From the NCBI GenBank assembly GCA_905183005.1, contig CAJJDO010000092.1, forward strand, positions 197,197 to 261,196: a stretch of DNA of 64,000 nucleotides, read 5' to 3'. The first letter of the stretch is position 1. Every line of letters starts with the position of its first letter. This DNA is from Paramecium pentaurelia. Lineage: Eukaryota; Ciliophora; Oligohymenophorea; Peniculida; Parameciidae. Under the pieces are notes generated by a model. The model searched no databases. It saw only the letters and a program-made list of their open reading frames with translations, and had not been told where the DNA came from. Of the stretch, positions 35,919 to 47,951 are shown piece by piece. Made by a program: the position numbers and the translations under genes.

Positions 35919-36829
35919 ATGAATTAATCAAAATATATAAATGAAAATCTCACTTCTAAACAAAAATTTATCAAAGACTTTCTAATAGGATCTCTAAGCT
36001 ATTTTACGACAATCCTAATCTGCACTCCATTACAACGTTATCAAATGTTAATCATCCAACAATAAAGAAATCCTTTCAAAAGTCATCATAAAACACTGAT
36101 CCAAATTTTATATGAACGTACTGAAGTATGATCAATGTATTGATCCAAAGGGCATCAATCATCTCTGGAGAAGCCATCCTGATGATCTTAGATATATATT
36201 ATCTCATGGATTATTGTTTGCCATCAATGACACATACAAAAAACTTATTAATTCTTATTTTCAAGATGAGAAACATTCTAAAAATGCTTTCATAGCAGGA
36301 GCCTTTGCTGGGATTACTCATTTATTTTTAAATTATCCTTTTTTAGTAGCAAGATTAAAATTAAAAGATCCTGAATATAAAAAGATTTCTCTTATTGAAA
36401 ACACTTTTATATCTCAATTCATAAGAATTATAAAAACTGAAGGAATTCTTACATTATATCGAGGTTTTCCTATTGCCTTATTGAGCACTGCAATTTATAG
36501 ATCAATATATTTTGGAGGATATAATCATTTCCAAAAATATTTATAAGTGATTCCATTCTTTAATAATATTATTACTAAAATAGCATTATCATTTATAATA
36601 ACTACTATAGCAGAAATAGTTTCATATCCATTTGAATAATTAACTCCAAAGAAATGTATATTGATTCTCTAAAATAGCAAGAACATATTATAATGATATG
36701 ACAGAAATTATTGGAAAATATAGAACAATGAGAGGTTGTTTAGCAATTGTATTTTATGGAGAGTTATTTTCTATTTATGATAAAGTGATGACATCATTTA
36801 TATTGGATAGAGATGAATTAAATTTATGA
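35919..36829 (+). CDS. Mitochondrial carrier family protein, degenerate (AAC-like)
   Basis: Introns of 25 and 22 nt leave 287 residues, a normal SLC25 length. Each third of the chain has one carrier repeat. Repeat 1 has TPLQRYQML then LWRSHPDDLRYILSHGLLFA, which resembles the ADP/ATP carrier FWRGN..NVIRY...ALNFA. Repeat 2 has NYPFLVARLKL and LYRGFPIALLSTAIYRSIYFG. Repeat 3 has SYPFEQLTPKK. The charged residues of Px[DE]xx[KR] are altered: Gln in repeat 1 and Leu in repeat 2. The RRRMMM nucleotide signature is absent. It is likely an inner-membrane or other organellar carrier of changed specificity, but not a standard ADP/ATP exchanger. Confidence 0.75.
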
Positions 36830-37081
36830 CTCATATATATCATTTAGAATTATTATTATTTAAAGAATTTTTATATATATTATATATTAAAGAAACATTT
36901 ATATATTTATAGAATTTTAGGATTTTTTGATAATTTTTTGTATCTAAAATTGATATAATAATTAACTAATTATGATTAGTGATTTGAAATGATAACTGTC
37001 AATATAAATTTTAAATTTATTAAATTAAGCAATCTTTTTTGTTTGATCATATTAAAATATTATTAAAAATAAACATTTCAG

Positions 37082-39445
37082 ATGGAAAGAATAAATTCAT
37101 GTATTTGATTTCATTATTTTATTAGATTTAAAAGCTTGCGATATATTTGCTTAATCACCATCCTTAGGTATGAATCAATAATCAATATATTAATCAATGT
37201 TTGGTGGATTTACATCAATAACAACAATATTTCTAGTATTTCTCTTTTTCTCAAGCAATTTTCTGGATTATTTAAATGGAAAGAATATTATAACAAAGTA
37301 AACTTAAATCTATGATAATAATCTTTCTAATCTTTAATTAGATGATTAAGATTTCATAATAGCATTTGGAATTGAATAATAGAACTTTTTAACTTAGCCT
37401 TATTTTTCAGTCACTCTATAGCAAAGGTAATTATTTATATAGACTAAATAAGAGAATACTTAAGATTAGACAATGGATCAATATTAAAAAATATTACTTA
37501 ACTTCCTTTAGAGCCATGCAAATTAGAAAGATTTTAAACTGTATTTCTAAAATATGGTAAAAATTTTTCAGAAGATTTTAATCATTTGCATTTAGAGAAC
37601 TTATTATGTCCAAAGTATTTAGTTTGTATAATATTATAGAAATAATATCAGGATGAATATTGGTGGTACATTTGCATGTAAATTACATACCATTAATTAG
37701 CTAATTATTTTAATTTTCTAAAAATTGAAGTCTCTGATTGTAATCCATCTTAAATTTTAGAAAATAGTACATGTGCTTCAAATGATGAATTATAAAATTA
37801 ATTAAATTTATCAGGAGCATTTAAAGTATAAGTATATTTAATAAATAAAGTAAGATTTATTAGTATTATATTTAGGTAATTAATCCAAATAAGATTGGAT
37901 CAGATTATATATCTATATTTTTAGATGATTAAAGTTATTTATCATTTGTTCCTAAGAAATTAAATAAGTATGCAAATATTTATTTTCGAGAATATTAGTT
38001 TAGAAATAATATAGATTTTTATTCAATTGAGTAAATTTAATTTTATGATAAAGTGATAACTAAAATTTAAATTTTATTTCAATAGACAATACTGAAACAA
38101 AAGAAGTAATAGATTTAGGAAGAGAATAGGATACATCTTTTGCAGCATTTTATTTTAGAAAAAGTCCTATTACAATATTTGTTGAAAGAAACAATTAAAA
38201 TGTAACAGATTTATTATCTAAATTGGGTGGATTATTGTAAATATCTTTAATAGTTATGGGATTTATTATAGCAGCATATAATAAATAAAAAAGTAATGTT
38301 ATAAATAAGAATTTAGTGATGGTAGAATTGTCAAATAAAATTTATGAATTTAGTTCAGATGTAGATGAATAAAATAAATAACATTAAGTAAATCTTGAAT
38401 TAATTAATAATGTATATGAAGATCGACAATTTCGACATGAATATTATGTTAATAAAGAAGGATAATAATAAATTATTCCAAATAGTTAAATTAAACATTA
38501 GAGTAAGATATTTAGACTCTTTGGTAAAGGTTAACCTGAATAACATATTATTTTGACTGATAGACCTACAACTGAAAATAATGAATGTAACATTTAATAT
38601 TCTTATGAAAATGATGACAAGAGTAATTAATATACATAGTAAGCCATAAAAGATCATGGATAATTGGCATAATAATTAAAATGTGTAAGTGGTCTAGATT
38701 ATTTTAAAAAATAAATCAATCTAATTTTAAATAGATCGTAACCATTAAGATTTAATATATCTATATTTCTGAATTAAATGTGTTTTCGAAAAGTCTTTTA
38801 AAATTAAAAATCAGTTTAATTTTTCAATTCTGCACTGTATACTATTATTGTATTTTAATTTAAGTGATAAAATTAATGAGCAATTAGATGTATTTAACAT
38901 AATTACAAAATTAAATGAAATTGAAAAAATGAAAGAAATATTATTAAATAATTCATAGTTACTATTATTCAATTTTACATCAAAACCTATAATATCTTTA
39001 GAAGAAGAAAAAGAAATGCCATTCAATAGAACTATTTTAGAAGAAAGAGTTAGAAATACAATGTAAATATTAATATAATTAGGAATGAGACAATATGTGA
39101 TGAAAAAAAGAAATAAAAATTAGTAAAACGTAAAAAAATTTATAAATAATATCGACGAACAATAAGTTTAGATAAAGATATGAGGATTTATAATAGGATT
39201 TATAGAGTATTATAATTATAAATTTTTAGGCATATGATACAATACTTTAATAAAGTTCAGAATTAAATCCATAACATGAAGTTAATAGAAAATTAATAAA
39301 AAAATTAGGAGATGAAATATAGGCAATCTTCAAATTATCAAAATTACTTGATTTTGATGGATTAAGAAGACTTCGGGCAAATTCTAATAATGATATATTC
39401 TGTCGAAATACATAAAATGTACCAGATGATATGTTAAGTAAATGA
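37082..39445 (+). CDS. TMF4: two-TM paralogous membrane protein
   Basis: ATG 37082; a 25-nt intron after MERINS; then YLKACDIFAQ, the segment SMFGGFTSI and TM1. The extracytoplasmic part has TQPYFSVTLQQR and PCKLERF, in which Lys and Glu replace Thr and Asp of the paralogues. Pre-TM2 is LLSKLGGLLQIS, then TM2 (LIVMGFIIAAYNK). The tail is long (about 380 residues), Q/N-rich, and has FNFTSKPIISL. The family intron is 38837-38864 (28 nt, AAG acceptor). TGA 39443-39445 is 28 nt before the start of TMF5. The product is about 740 residues. Function unknown. Confidence 0.78.
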
Positions 39446-39473
39446 TTGATCTTATATTTATAATAAATTATTA

Positions 39474-41753
39474 ATGTAAACACTAAAATGGGGTATAATT
39501 ATATAATTAGTCAGGTTTATAGAGAGTTGATGTTTTTGGCTAGATTGTATTTCTTCGAATGAATAAATAAGCCTATTATCGTACAAAAATTGGAGGAAGT
39601 TTTTCAGTTGCAGTGCTTTTTATTATGATTTATTTTTACTCTTAAAGTCTTTCATCTTTCTTTTTGAAAGAATATTTGAAAGTTGTTTCATCAAATTAAT
39701 ATGAAGACTAAATATAAAAGATATAAGTTGACAATTCAGAATTCATGTTTGCATTTAAAATAGAACAAAATAACTTTACAACATCACCTTATTTCAATTT
39801 AACACTAGAATAAAAGTAGTTTTTATTCATAATTTAAGGCAATATAGAAGAAATTAAAATGGATAGTAAATTAAAAGCTCTTTTAATTTTCCATTGATTC
39901 CTTGTACTTTAGATCGGTTTTAGAATGTATTCTCTAAATATCAAAATGATTTTAAAGAATAATTCAATATTTTAGGAATGAATGATTTTCTATGTCCTGA
40001 GTAAAAATATATTCAATTAATAGATAAAACACAACTTTATCTATGGGAGGTACATATACAAGTAAATATAAAATATAATGAAGGTAGCGATTTTTTATTT
40101 TTTACATTATAAATTACAAAATGTTAAAATAATGAAAAAGTAAATTGTGCATCACAATAAGAAATAGATGAATATTTATAAACAATGGGATCATTTAAAA
40201 TTTCAATCTATACAATTAATTAAGTAATTTTTATATTTCAATATTAATAGATAATAAATCCATATAAATAATAATATAGATCTGTTTTTTTAGATGATTA
40301 AATATATTTTACATTTGTTCCTCATTAAATAAATAGATAAGCTAATATTTATATTAGGAAATATGAATTTTTAAATGATTAAAGTTTAATGCCTTTTAGG
40401 TAAAATTTAATTATTTTTTAAGTGATATACAAGAAGATACTGTGTATCAAATTGATAAAACTGATATTAAAGAAATGTCTGATATTGGAACTTCAAGTGA
40501 TTTGATATATGCAACATTTAATTTTTAACTTAATCCATTTAAAACAAAATTTGTAAGAAATTATCAAAAAATTGATGAGTTGCTTTCAAATTTAGGTGGA
40601 ATTCAATAAGCTTTTTTCTTTTTTATTGGTTTAGCTATTGGTCTTTATAATAGAATTTAATGTAAATGAATAAATTATTAAAGTTTTAATTGAGTTAGCT
40701 AATAAATTATTTGAATTTTAAATAGATTCTACTTTGCAAAATAGATAACATTAAGAAAATTTGGAACTTATTAATGAATTTATGTAACACAGAGAAAATC
40801 ATATTCATGCAAATTCAAATGAAAATATAAATGAATTAGATAATTAATAAGTGGAAGATAAATTATCACCCAATATATCTTAAAGATATAATCTATTAAA
40901 TTTATTTGTAACTACAGGTGGAACTTAAACAAAAAATTCAACTAAAATAAAATCAACTAAAGATGCTATTAGATAATAATATAGGATGGCTGAAAAGTTA
41001 AAATAGATAACAGGTTTAGATTATTTTTAAAAATAAATTATTAATATAATTGAAAGATAGAAACCAATTTACTTAGATTTTTTAATATTCTGTAATTATA
41101 TTAGTTGTGGAAAACTATTTAAAAATAACCCTAGAGTGATACTTATGAATAAAGCTTTGTATTTATGATATATAATTTAAAGTGAAAATCTCTTAGATTA
41201 ATTGGATGTCCATCATATCCTATTAAAATTAAATGAATTAGACAAATTAAAAGAAACAGTATTAAATTATAAATAGTTACTTATGTTTAATTTCACACCT
41301 AAACCATAAATAAATTTAGAAAATAATACAGCTTAACCTTCAAGACAATTAATTGAATAAATAGTTAAGAGTCCAGGAATAGCAGATAAGTATTATTATT
41401 ATATAGATTTATTTAGTGAAGATTCTATGCAATTAATTAATTACAAATAAATGTATAGAAATTAATTTAATTTATTTGGGGATTACTTAATTTATTCTAA
41501 AATATTTAATGTAAATTAATATTATATAAATTAGGCATATGATGATATTCTTCAATAAAGTGATACAATTTATACAAATAAAGCTCTTATTTAAAAATTA
41601 GGACCTGAATTATAGGTTGTATTTAAGTTATCTAAACTTATTGATATACAACATAAAATATATAATAAACAACGTAATCCAACAAGAAGAGGAGCTATGT
41701 AAGAAGATGAAGAAGATCTATGTGTAAAAATGTTTGATTAATAAAGTTAATGA
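39474..41753 (+). CDS. TMF5: two-TM paralogous membrane protein
   Basis: ATG 39474 plus a 22-nt intron gives MQTLKWGLQRVDVFGQ, aligned with TMF3. It continues YYRTKIGGSFSVAVLF (TM1), TSPYFNLTLEQK, a 23-nt intron, and PCTLDRF. Pre-TM2 is LLSNLGGIQQAF, where Ala replaces the usual Ile; TM2 is FFIGLAIGLYNR. The tail has LDYFQKQI, CGKLFKN and FNFTPKPQINL. The family intron is 41159-41182 (24 nt, AAG acceptor; it contains an in-frame TGA). TGA is at 41751-41753. Downstream the RING-SPRY gene converges with 20 nt between stops. The product is about 730 residues. Confidence 0.78.
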
Positions 41754-41773
41754 AGTTTAACTAATTTTATAAA

Positions 41774-42944
41774 TCAATTTAAGAATATGGCTGGAACAGG
41801 CTTACCAGTTATTAATTTACAACCTGCACAATGAAGTAATGAAACAGCTGGGTAAATAGGCCCTTGTTTCAATTTTTCATCAGTGTAGGCTGTTCCCATA
41901 ATCTCTCCATTTAAACTGAATTTTAAAGTTCCATTGTTCATATTCAAACAAACTCCTAAGATTCCCTCCTTCTTAAATCTCTTTCCAAAAGATGGTCCAG
42001 TAGCATTACTATTATGACGTAACTATTAATAAATAAGTTTTAATACTTATGCTAATCCATAATAAGCCCATCCAAATTCAAAATCACAAAATGCAGTATT
42101 ATAATTAAAATCTCTACAAGTAGACACTCCAATTTTCAATTCATTTTCTGTTTTTTCATCTGCTTCAATTTCCCAATATCCAATACCTTTTTCAAAACCA
42201 TGAGTAGCAATTGCTGTTCTAAACATATAGGCTTATTCCTTTAAAAATATTTTAGTATCTCCATCAGAAAATGTTATACCAGTTCCCATTCTCTATCTAT
42301 CCCATTTAAAGACTGGATAATTTCCAAAATCTTGATTTACAATAGTATTTGTGCTATAATTAAATGCTTAAACTTGATTAACTGATTATCTCTCTTTTAC
42401 ATATTATTTTAAACATAAATAAAGATCTTATTTATTTTTAATTTGTTTAATTTTACTCAATAACATACATGCTTAATCACAAACCTAATATTAATTATTA
42501 AATCATACTTTTTAGTTTTCAAATTCATTTGTTGTTAAATTATTTCCACATATATCATAATTATTGCATTTTGGTAATTTACAATTTAATTCATGTTTAT
42601 CAATATCAGCTATCTTAAATGCCTTAGGACAAAATGAACCTATATTATATTATATATATATATTACATTTAATTTCAAGATCATCATATATTTTCTTTAA
42701 TGACTTTTAAATTGGTTATATCTATGAACCTTTTGGACATCTATTAATGCATTCTCTAAAATATTAAGAGAATAAATTACGATTATTTTTTAAGCCATGA
42801 ATCCACACAAGGACCACAAAATACTGATCCACATGAACTACAATCTTTTGGAAGTCTAGCTACACATGAACATATTGGACAATCAAATATATCTTGATTG
42901 TAATTTGTGAATCTATCCTTATCAAAACCAAATTCTTCACCCAT
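41774..42944 (-). CDS. RING/TRAF-type zinc finger plus SPRY protein
   Basis: Introns of 25, 24 and 24 nt leave 365 residues. The N-terminal cysteine cluster is RING-like: FDCPICSCVA...CSSCGSVFCGPC...CINRCP. A second Cys/His set follows (NCKLPKCNNYDICG...), as in TRAF-type fingers. Residues about 180-360 form a B30.2/SPRY domain: GYWEIEADEKT, LKIGVST, FGWAYYG, GVCLNMNNGTLKFSLNG and PIYPAVSLL. A RING plus SPRY makes an E3 ubiquitin ligase likely, with SPRY as substrate reader; the exact RING ligand spacing is not typical, so activity is inferred. Start ATG 42944, stop 41776-41774. Confidence 0.78.
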
Positions 42945-43136
42945 TTTTTGATTAAATTTTTTGTTGAAATAATTATTGCTTTATTTTTATAAAAACAATA
43001 TGAATTTATATTAATAAACTTTTTCTAGCAAAATATATTATGCTCAGATTCTATAATCATTAAATTTTGCAATTTTTCAAATAATTTAAATAATATGTAT
43101 TAATTTGCTTATAGATCATAAATATCAAATATTCTA

Positions 43137-43322
43137 TCATTATTTAGATGCTAATTGAGGGAATAATGCCTAAATGTTCATTGATTTATAACCTAATAAA
43201 TTATATGATATTTATCACTTACCTAATATCAAAATAATTGGTATGTATGTATAATAAAACAATCTCATTAATAAATGTTTACCATCTGTTTATGTCCATC
43301 TTAAAATTTGACTGAGTTTCAT
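43137..43322 (-). CDS. Single-TM micro-protein, unknown
   Basis: Removing a 30-nt intron gives 51 residues: a basic head (MKLSQILRWTQTDGKHLL), one hydrophobic segment (LFYYTYIPIILILG) and a short tail ending FPQLASKQ. The intron has perfect GTA...TAG ends and restores frame. Its size and single TM would suit a small subunit of a membrane complex, but no family is recognised. Confidence 0.4.
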
Positions 43323-44026
43323 GATTTTTAATGTTTTATTTTAATTTTAATTATGACGATAAATAATATATATAAATTTAACTATTCCTTTAAACATTAT
43401 AAATTTCTCATCTCAAATAAATCTCTTCATAGATATGCCATCTACTCTTCTTCTTTAATTTTTAGATTTTAAGATCTATAATCTAATTGTGATATAAACA
43501 TATCAAATTATCTTATAACTTCTAATAAAAGGACATATAGTATCACTTAATGTTATTGGATAAGATGCTATATTTAAATAATACAAAATACAATCAAAAA
43601 TAATGCTTTTTTTAATGGTTATTAATTATTTTTATTATAGATAATAATTCAAAAAGGAAATAATAGAGTTAATTTTGTATCAAATGTTTTAATCTCTCAA
43701 AAATAAAGGAAAAAAACATTGAAAAAAAGTATTAGACAAATTTTAGTTTTCATGAATATATTATTAATTCATTATCTATGAGATAATACAAGTAATATTA
43801 ATAAAATAAAAGTATGAAGAATTAATAATTAATAACTTTCTGATTTAATAATTGAATAGATGTATCAATATTTTCTAGAAAATAATATTATTTTAATTTT
43901 TTCTCAAAATTTTAGTTTATTTAAATAGTCATAACACAGCATCCAAATATTTATTATTTGAATGCTTAATGAGGAGACATTTGTATTAAATATTTTTAAT
44001 TTTAATTTTATGTAAGTTGTTTAAGA
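43323..44026. other. Intergenic region before TMF6
   Basis: About 700 nt of AT-rich DNA. I found no frame with protein-like content on either strand. It should contain the TMF6 promoter. Confidence 0.5.
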
Positions 44027-46431
44027 ATGTACATTTTACTTGATTATATTATAGTTCTTAAGAGGTGTGATATTTTTGGATAAGGAGTTAATTTTAATTA
44101 TAAAAAAGAAGATACCTATAAGACAGGATTTGGTGGATTTGCATCTTTAGTTATAATCGTTGTTTTGATTGTCTTTTTTTAATCAAATGTTATCACGTTT
44201 TTTGCGAAAACCCATATTTCTGTTGCTTTAACTACAGATTTTGATGAAGACCCTGACTTAATAATATTGAATGATGAGAATTTTATGATTGCTTTTCAAA
44301 TTGAATAAGCAAATTTTACAACAAATCCTTACTTTAACATCACAGTGTTACAACAGTAATAAATTTATTTAAAATAGGAATTCCACACGATTAGATAATG
44401 GAACAGTTATAAAAATAACTTAAGAGATCAATCTAATTCCATGTACACTTGACAGATTTTAAAAAATATTTACAAAATACAATGTTGATTTTAAAACTCA
44501 ATTTGACTAAGTTGGACTTAAGAATTTTCTATGTCCAGATTATAACTATTCAATAAAGTTAGCAGGAAGGTATGCAAGTACTGAATTCGACTATATAAAA
44601 ATATCAGTGTCAGATTGTAATGATAATACTAGTTAAAATTCTCGATTAACTTGGAAGCCAATTTGTTAATCAAAAGAGGCAATTTAAAGTTTTTTAAAAA
44701 AGAATTCAGCATTTAAAGTTTCACTTTATATGACAAATTTAGTTATGAATCCTACAAATCCTTAAGATTATGCTACAGCATTTCTTGATGACGAATTATA
44801 TTTTACATTTGTATATGATAAAGTTTATTTTAGACCCCAAAATAACTTTCTAGATAAGCTAACATATTTTGGAGAAAATATAACTTTTAAACAGATGAAA
44901 GTTTGACTCCATTTAAAGTTGTTGTTAATGAAACTTATAATGTTAGATCAGCTACAGATTATAGAGATTTAACAATGCTAGGAAATGCAGTTGATAGTGT
45001 CTATGCTTAATTTTATATGAGAAGAAGTACTTATTCAGAAAATGTTTGGAGAAACTATTAAAAAGTAGATGATTTAATGTCATATTTGGGAGGATTTTTA
45101 TAAATAATGATTGTATTCTTTGGATTCTTTATTTAAGTTTATAATAAACAATCATGTAATTATATATTATTATATATATTTTAGAATTAGTTGATTTATC
45201 AAATGAATTATTTGATTTTGATATTGAGGATGATTAATAAACGAAATTAAATAGAAATGAATTAGTATCGAATGCTGATGATTTTGATTTTCAGGCCTAA
45301 GCCTAAGACTCAAATCAATAATAATCAATGATGAGTTTGGGACCAGTGTAACAAAGTGTTAGATTTGATAAAGATTAAGCAAATCTAAATAAATCACAAA
45401 AATCAATAAAGAATCCTTCAAAAGGAATTTCAATTAGATAATTAAATTCAGTTCATGAAATTACTCCTTTATCTTAATTATCAATAAATAATATCAAATT
45501 GTTAGAAAAACATTAGACTTCTTTAGAGAAAATTGGAAGTAAAAATGGAAGATAATACTTTCTTGAATAGATTTAAAAATTATTTGCTAAAACTAAAAAG
45601 TTAGAATTTACTTTTAAGTTCTTTTTTTAAAAAGTATTTTGTGAAAGAATGATGAAAAATCCTTAAGTTCTATTATTAAATAAAGCTGTGTAAATAATTT
45701 ATATTAATTTATTTAGAAATTAAATTAATGCTGAATTGGATGTGTTTGGTATTTTAGATAAATTACATGAAATAGACAAATTAAAAGGATTATTATTAAA
45801 AAAACCTTAATAAATCATATTTAATTTTACACCTAAACCTTTAATATCTTTATATGAATCAAAATCTTTGCCATCAAGATAAAGAGCTTAAACTTTAAAA
45901 TCATCAAAACATTCAAGGTATATATTTAATTTGATTCTTAGATCTTTTAATAAAGTAGAGTCATCAATGAAAATTTAATTAGATTAGGTGAGCAAGCAAG
46001 TAATTGAAAACAAGGATAATTTTCTAGATCATGATTCACCATAATATTTATATTCGAAGTTGTTTAAAGTATATTATATTAAATATAAGGCATATGAAAG
46101 ACTGATGGCTTTAATAGAAAATTAACATGAAGATGCTTATTTAAATAATTAATTAATTAGAAAATTGGGACCATAAATTTAGAATATTTTTGAAGTATCA
46201 TGGCTTTTAATATAACAAACAAAAACTTCTAAAGAGATTGATGTAAATGATAGAGCTAAAAAGTTAATATCATCCAAATTTAGCAAATTCAAAAATCAAA
46301 ATTAATAAGATAAAGAATCAGATGGAGAAGTGGATCCTCAAGATATTGAAATGCAATTTAGTCCAAAAACATCTTAAAATTAGAGCATTTTGAAAAGAGT
46401 TATTGGAAAAAGAAATTCGAATGAATTTTGA
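44027..46431 (+). CDS. TMF6: two-TM paralogous membrane protein
   Basis: Starts MYILLDYIIVLKRCDIFGQG at ATG 44027, then YKTGFGGFASLV and TM1 (IIVVLIVFFQSNVI). The extracytoplasmic part has TNPYFNITV, PCTLDRF and FLCPDYNYS. Next come DLTMLGNAVDSVYAQFYMRR and LMSYLGGFLQIM, then TM2 (IVFFGFFIQVYN). The tail has FNFTPKPLISLY and ends near KRNSNEF. The family intron is 45690-45716 (27 nt, TAG acceptor, no in-frame TGA). A 185-nt tract (45049-45233) is almost identical to TMF7. TGA is at 46429-46431. The product is about 760 residues. Confidence 0.8.
45049..45233. repeat. Near-identical tract shared with TMF7
   Basis: 185 nt matching 48974-49158 with a single mismatch (gtattc versus gcattc), including a 29-nt intron. 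It covers the pre-TM2 motif, TM2 and the start of the tail, while flanking parts of the two genes differ clearly. Confidence 0.85.
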
Positions 46432-46613
46432 AAATTTATACAATAAAATTATTTAATATTCCAAATATATATATATATATATAAGGAATTAATTTTGAAT
46501 TTAATATATATAAATTTTGAACTATCATAGAAATATGAAATGAATACAAACTATTATTTCTGTATAATAGGAATATTAAATTAGATTAATAATTTATAGA
46601 AATACACAAAATT

Positions 46614-47545
46614 TCATTTCCAAATAAGAGGAATTAATGAAAATAATAATAAGATGTTTCCTAAAATCTATTCTCCATTAAATTTTATCTTAAAAACAAA
46701 AAAGTCTATTAAGTAACCAAATAATATTTAAATTTAACTAACATTAGAGATCACACTTAATTTTCCCTATCTTAGAGCTTATACCTATAGTTATCCTGCT
46801 AAAATTGATACTACAGTAATAATGATAATCATTAGAGTTTCATTTAATGAAGGTATTATATAACTAATATAATCAAAAAATTTTACGTCGATCCATTTAT
46901 TATTGAATTAAATGAAGGAAAGATTATTCCAAAAAAGGATTGATAACAAGAAATTACTAAACTATCCACCTAATTTTAGATATAAAATGATACTTATTTA
47001 TCCATTTATTTAATTAAAATGTTTACAATTGCTTAAGAAATAGATGCCAACAATATAAGTATTATCCCTATTATATGATAATATTCATTTTCCACATCAT
47101 TCGTTTACTTTTTATTAGTATTATTTCTTGTGACTAAATATATACCTAAACCACAAAGCAGCATATTCAAAAATAATCTGAAATTAAATTGCTCCTTTTT
47201 TAAAATCACAATCTAAATGAATGAAGTCCATAGTGGAGACATTCTATTCAAAATTATAGATTCAGAGACTAAGACGAGATCTAATCCTCTGAAATACATG
47301 AAAGCACCAAAGCTCCCTAACATTCCTCTCTATATTAAGCTTTGCATATTCTTTTAATCAAAGTTGCAAGTCTGTAGCTTATAATGCTTGACTGCATATA
47401 CAAGAAAAATGAAACTACATAACGCTCTTAAATAGAGGGTTTAGTTAAAATCTAATCCTTAGACTAATTTTAAAAGCATAGCCGTCATAGCTGCAAATAA
47501 GGATGACGATATTTATTACATTATGGCAATATTTTCAAGCTCCAT
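46614..47545 (-). CDS. DMT-superfamily (EamA-type) transporter
   Basis: One 23-nt intron; 302 residues. Two EamA repeats of about five TMs each are visible. Repeat 1 has LYLRALCSFIFLVYA, LGSFGAFMYFRGLDLVLVSE and SPLWTSFI, then LCGLGIYLVTRN. Repeat 2 has IIGIILILLASISQAIVNIL, then VSILAGQLQVQALRQGKLSV and ILFGYLIDFFVF, and ends with GNILLLFSLIPLIW. These match the drug/metabolite transporter pattern (SLC35G-like). The chosen start is MELENIAIM; an in-frame ATG at 47629 would add 28 residues. The substrate cannot be told. It lies between TMF6 and TMF7 in the opposite direction. Confidence 0.82.
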
Positions 47546-47951
47546 ATCAAATTATTAGTAATTAAAATATTTTAAGATCACTAAGAAATAACAGCCATTA
47601 ATCTGAATTTATGAAAATAATTTATGCATTTTAGAAACTTGCGAGGTTATTTTTTATATATATTAATTGATAAAACAAATAATCCTATCTATAATTATAC
47701 AAATATATTCTTTTCTATTATATCCAATATTTTTAAGATGTAATTTACCTATATTTGATTTTAAATATACTTAAAGTAAAATAATAGTTTCTTTAGGAAA
47801 ATAACAAAATAGCTGTGTTATCTTCCTTTTTAAAGCAAATTCAACTTAACATTAATACAGATATAAAAATCACATTTTGTTTCGATACAAATTATATATT
47901 TTAAATATTTTTAATAATAATTGTTTATAATTTAATGAAAGTGGTTTAAGG
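47546..47951. other. Divergent intergenic region before TMF7
   Basis: About 400 nt between the DMT transporter start and TMF7. The first 84 nt may encode an N-terminal extension of the transporter. The rest is AT-rich without a gene. Confidence 0.5.

Noticed and set aside
41159..41182. Premature TGA in TMF5
   Set aside because: It lies inside the conserved family intron.
46654..47606. Plus-strand frames that read like two small proteins (from ATG 46654 and ATG 47217)
   Set aside because: The opposite strand encodes a complete EamA transporter with membrane repeats and a proper 23-nt intron; the plus-strand text is its shadow.
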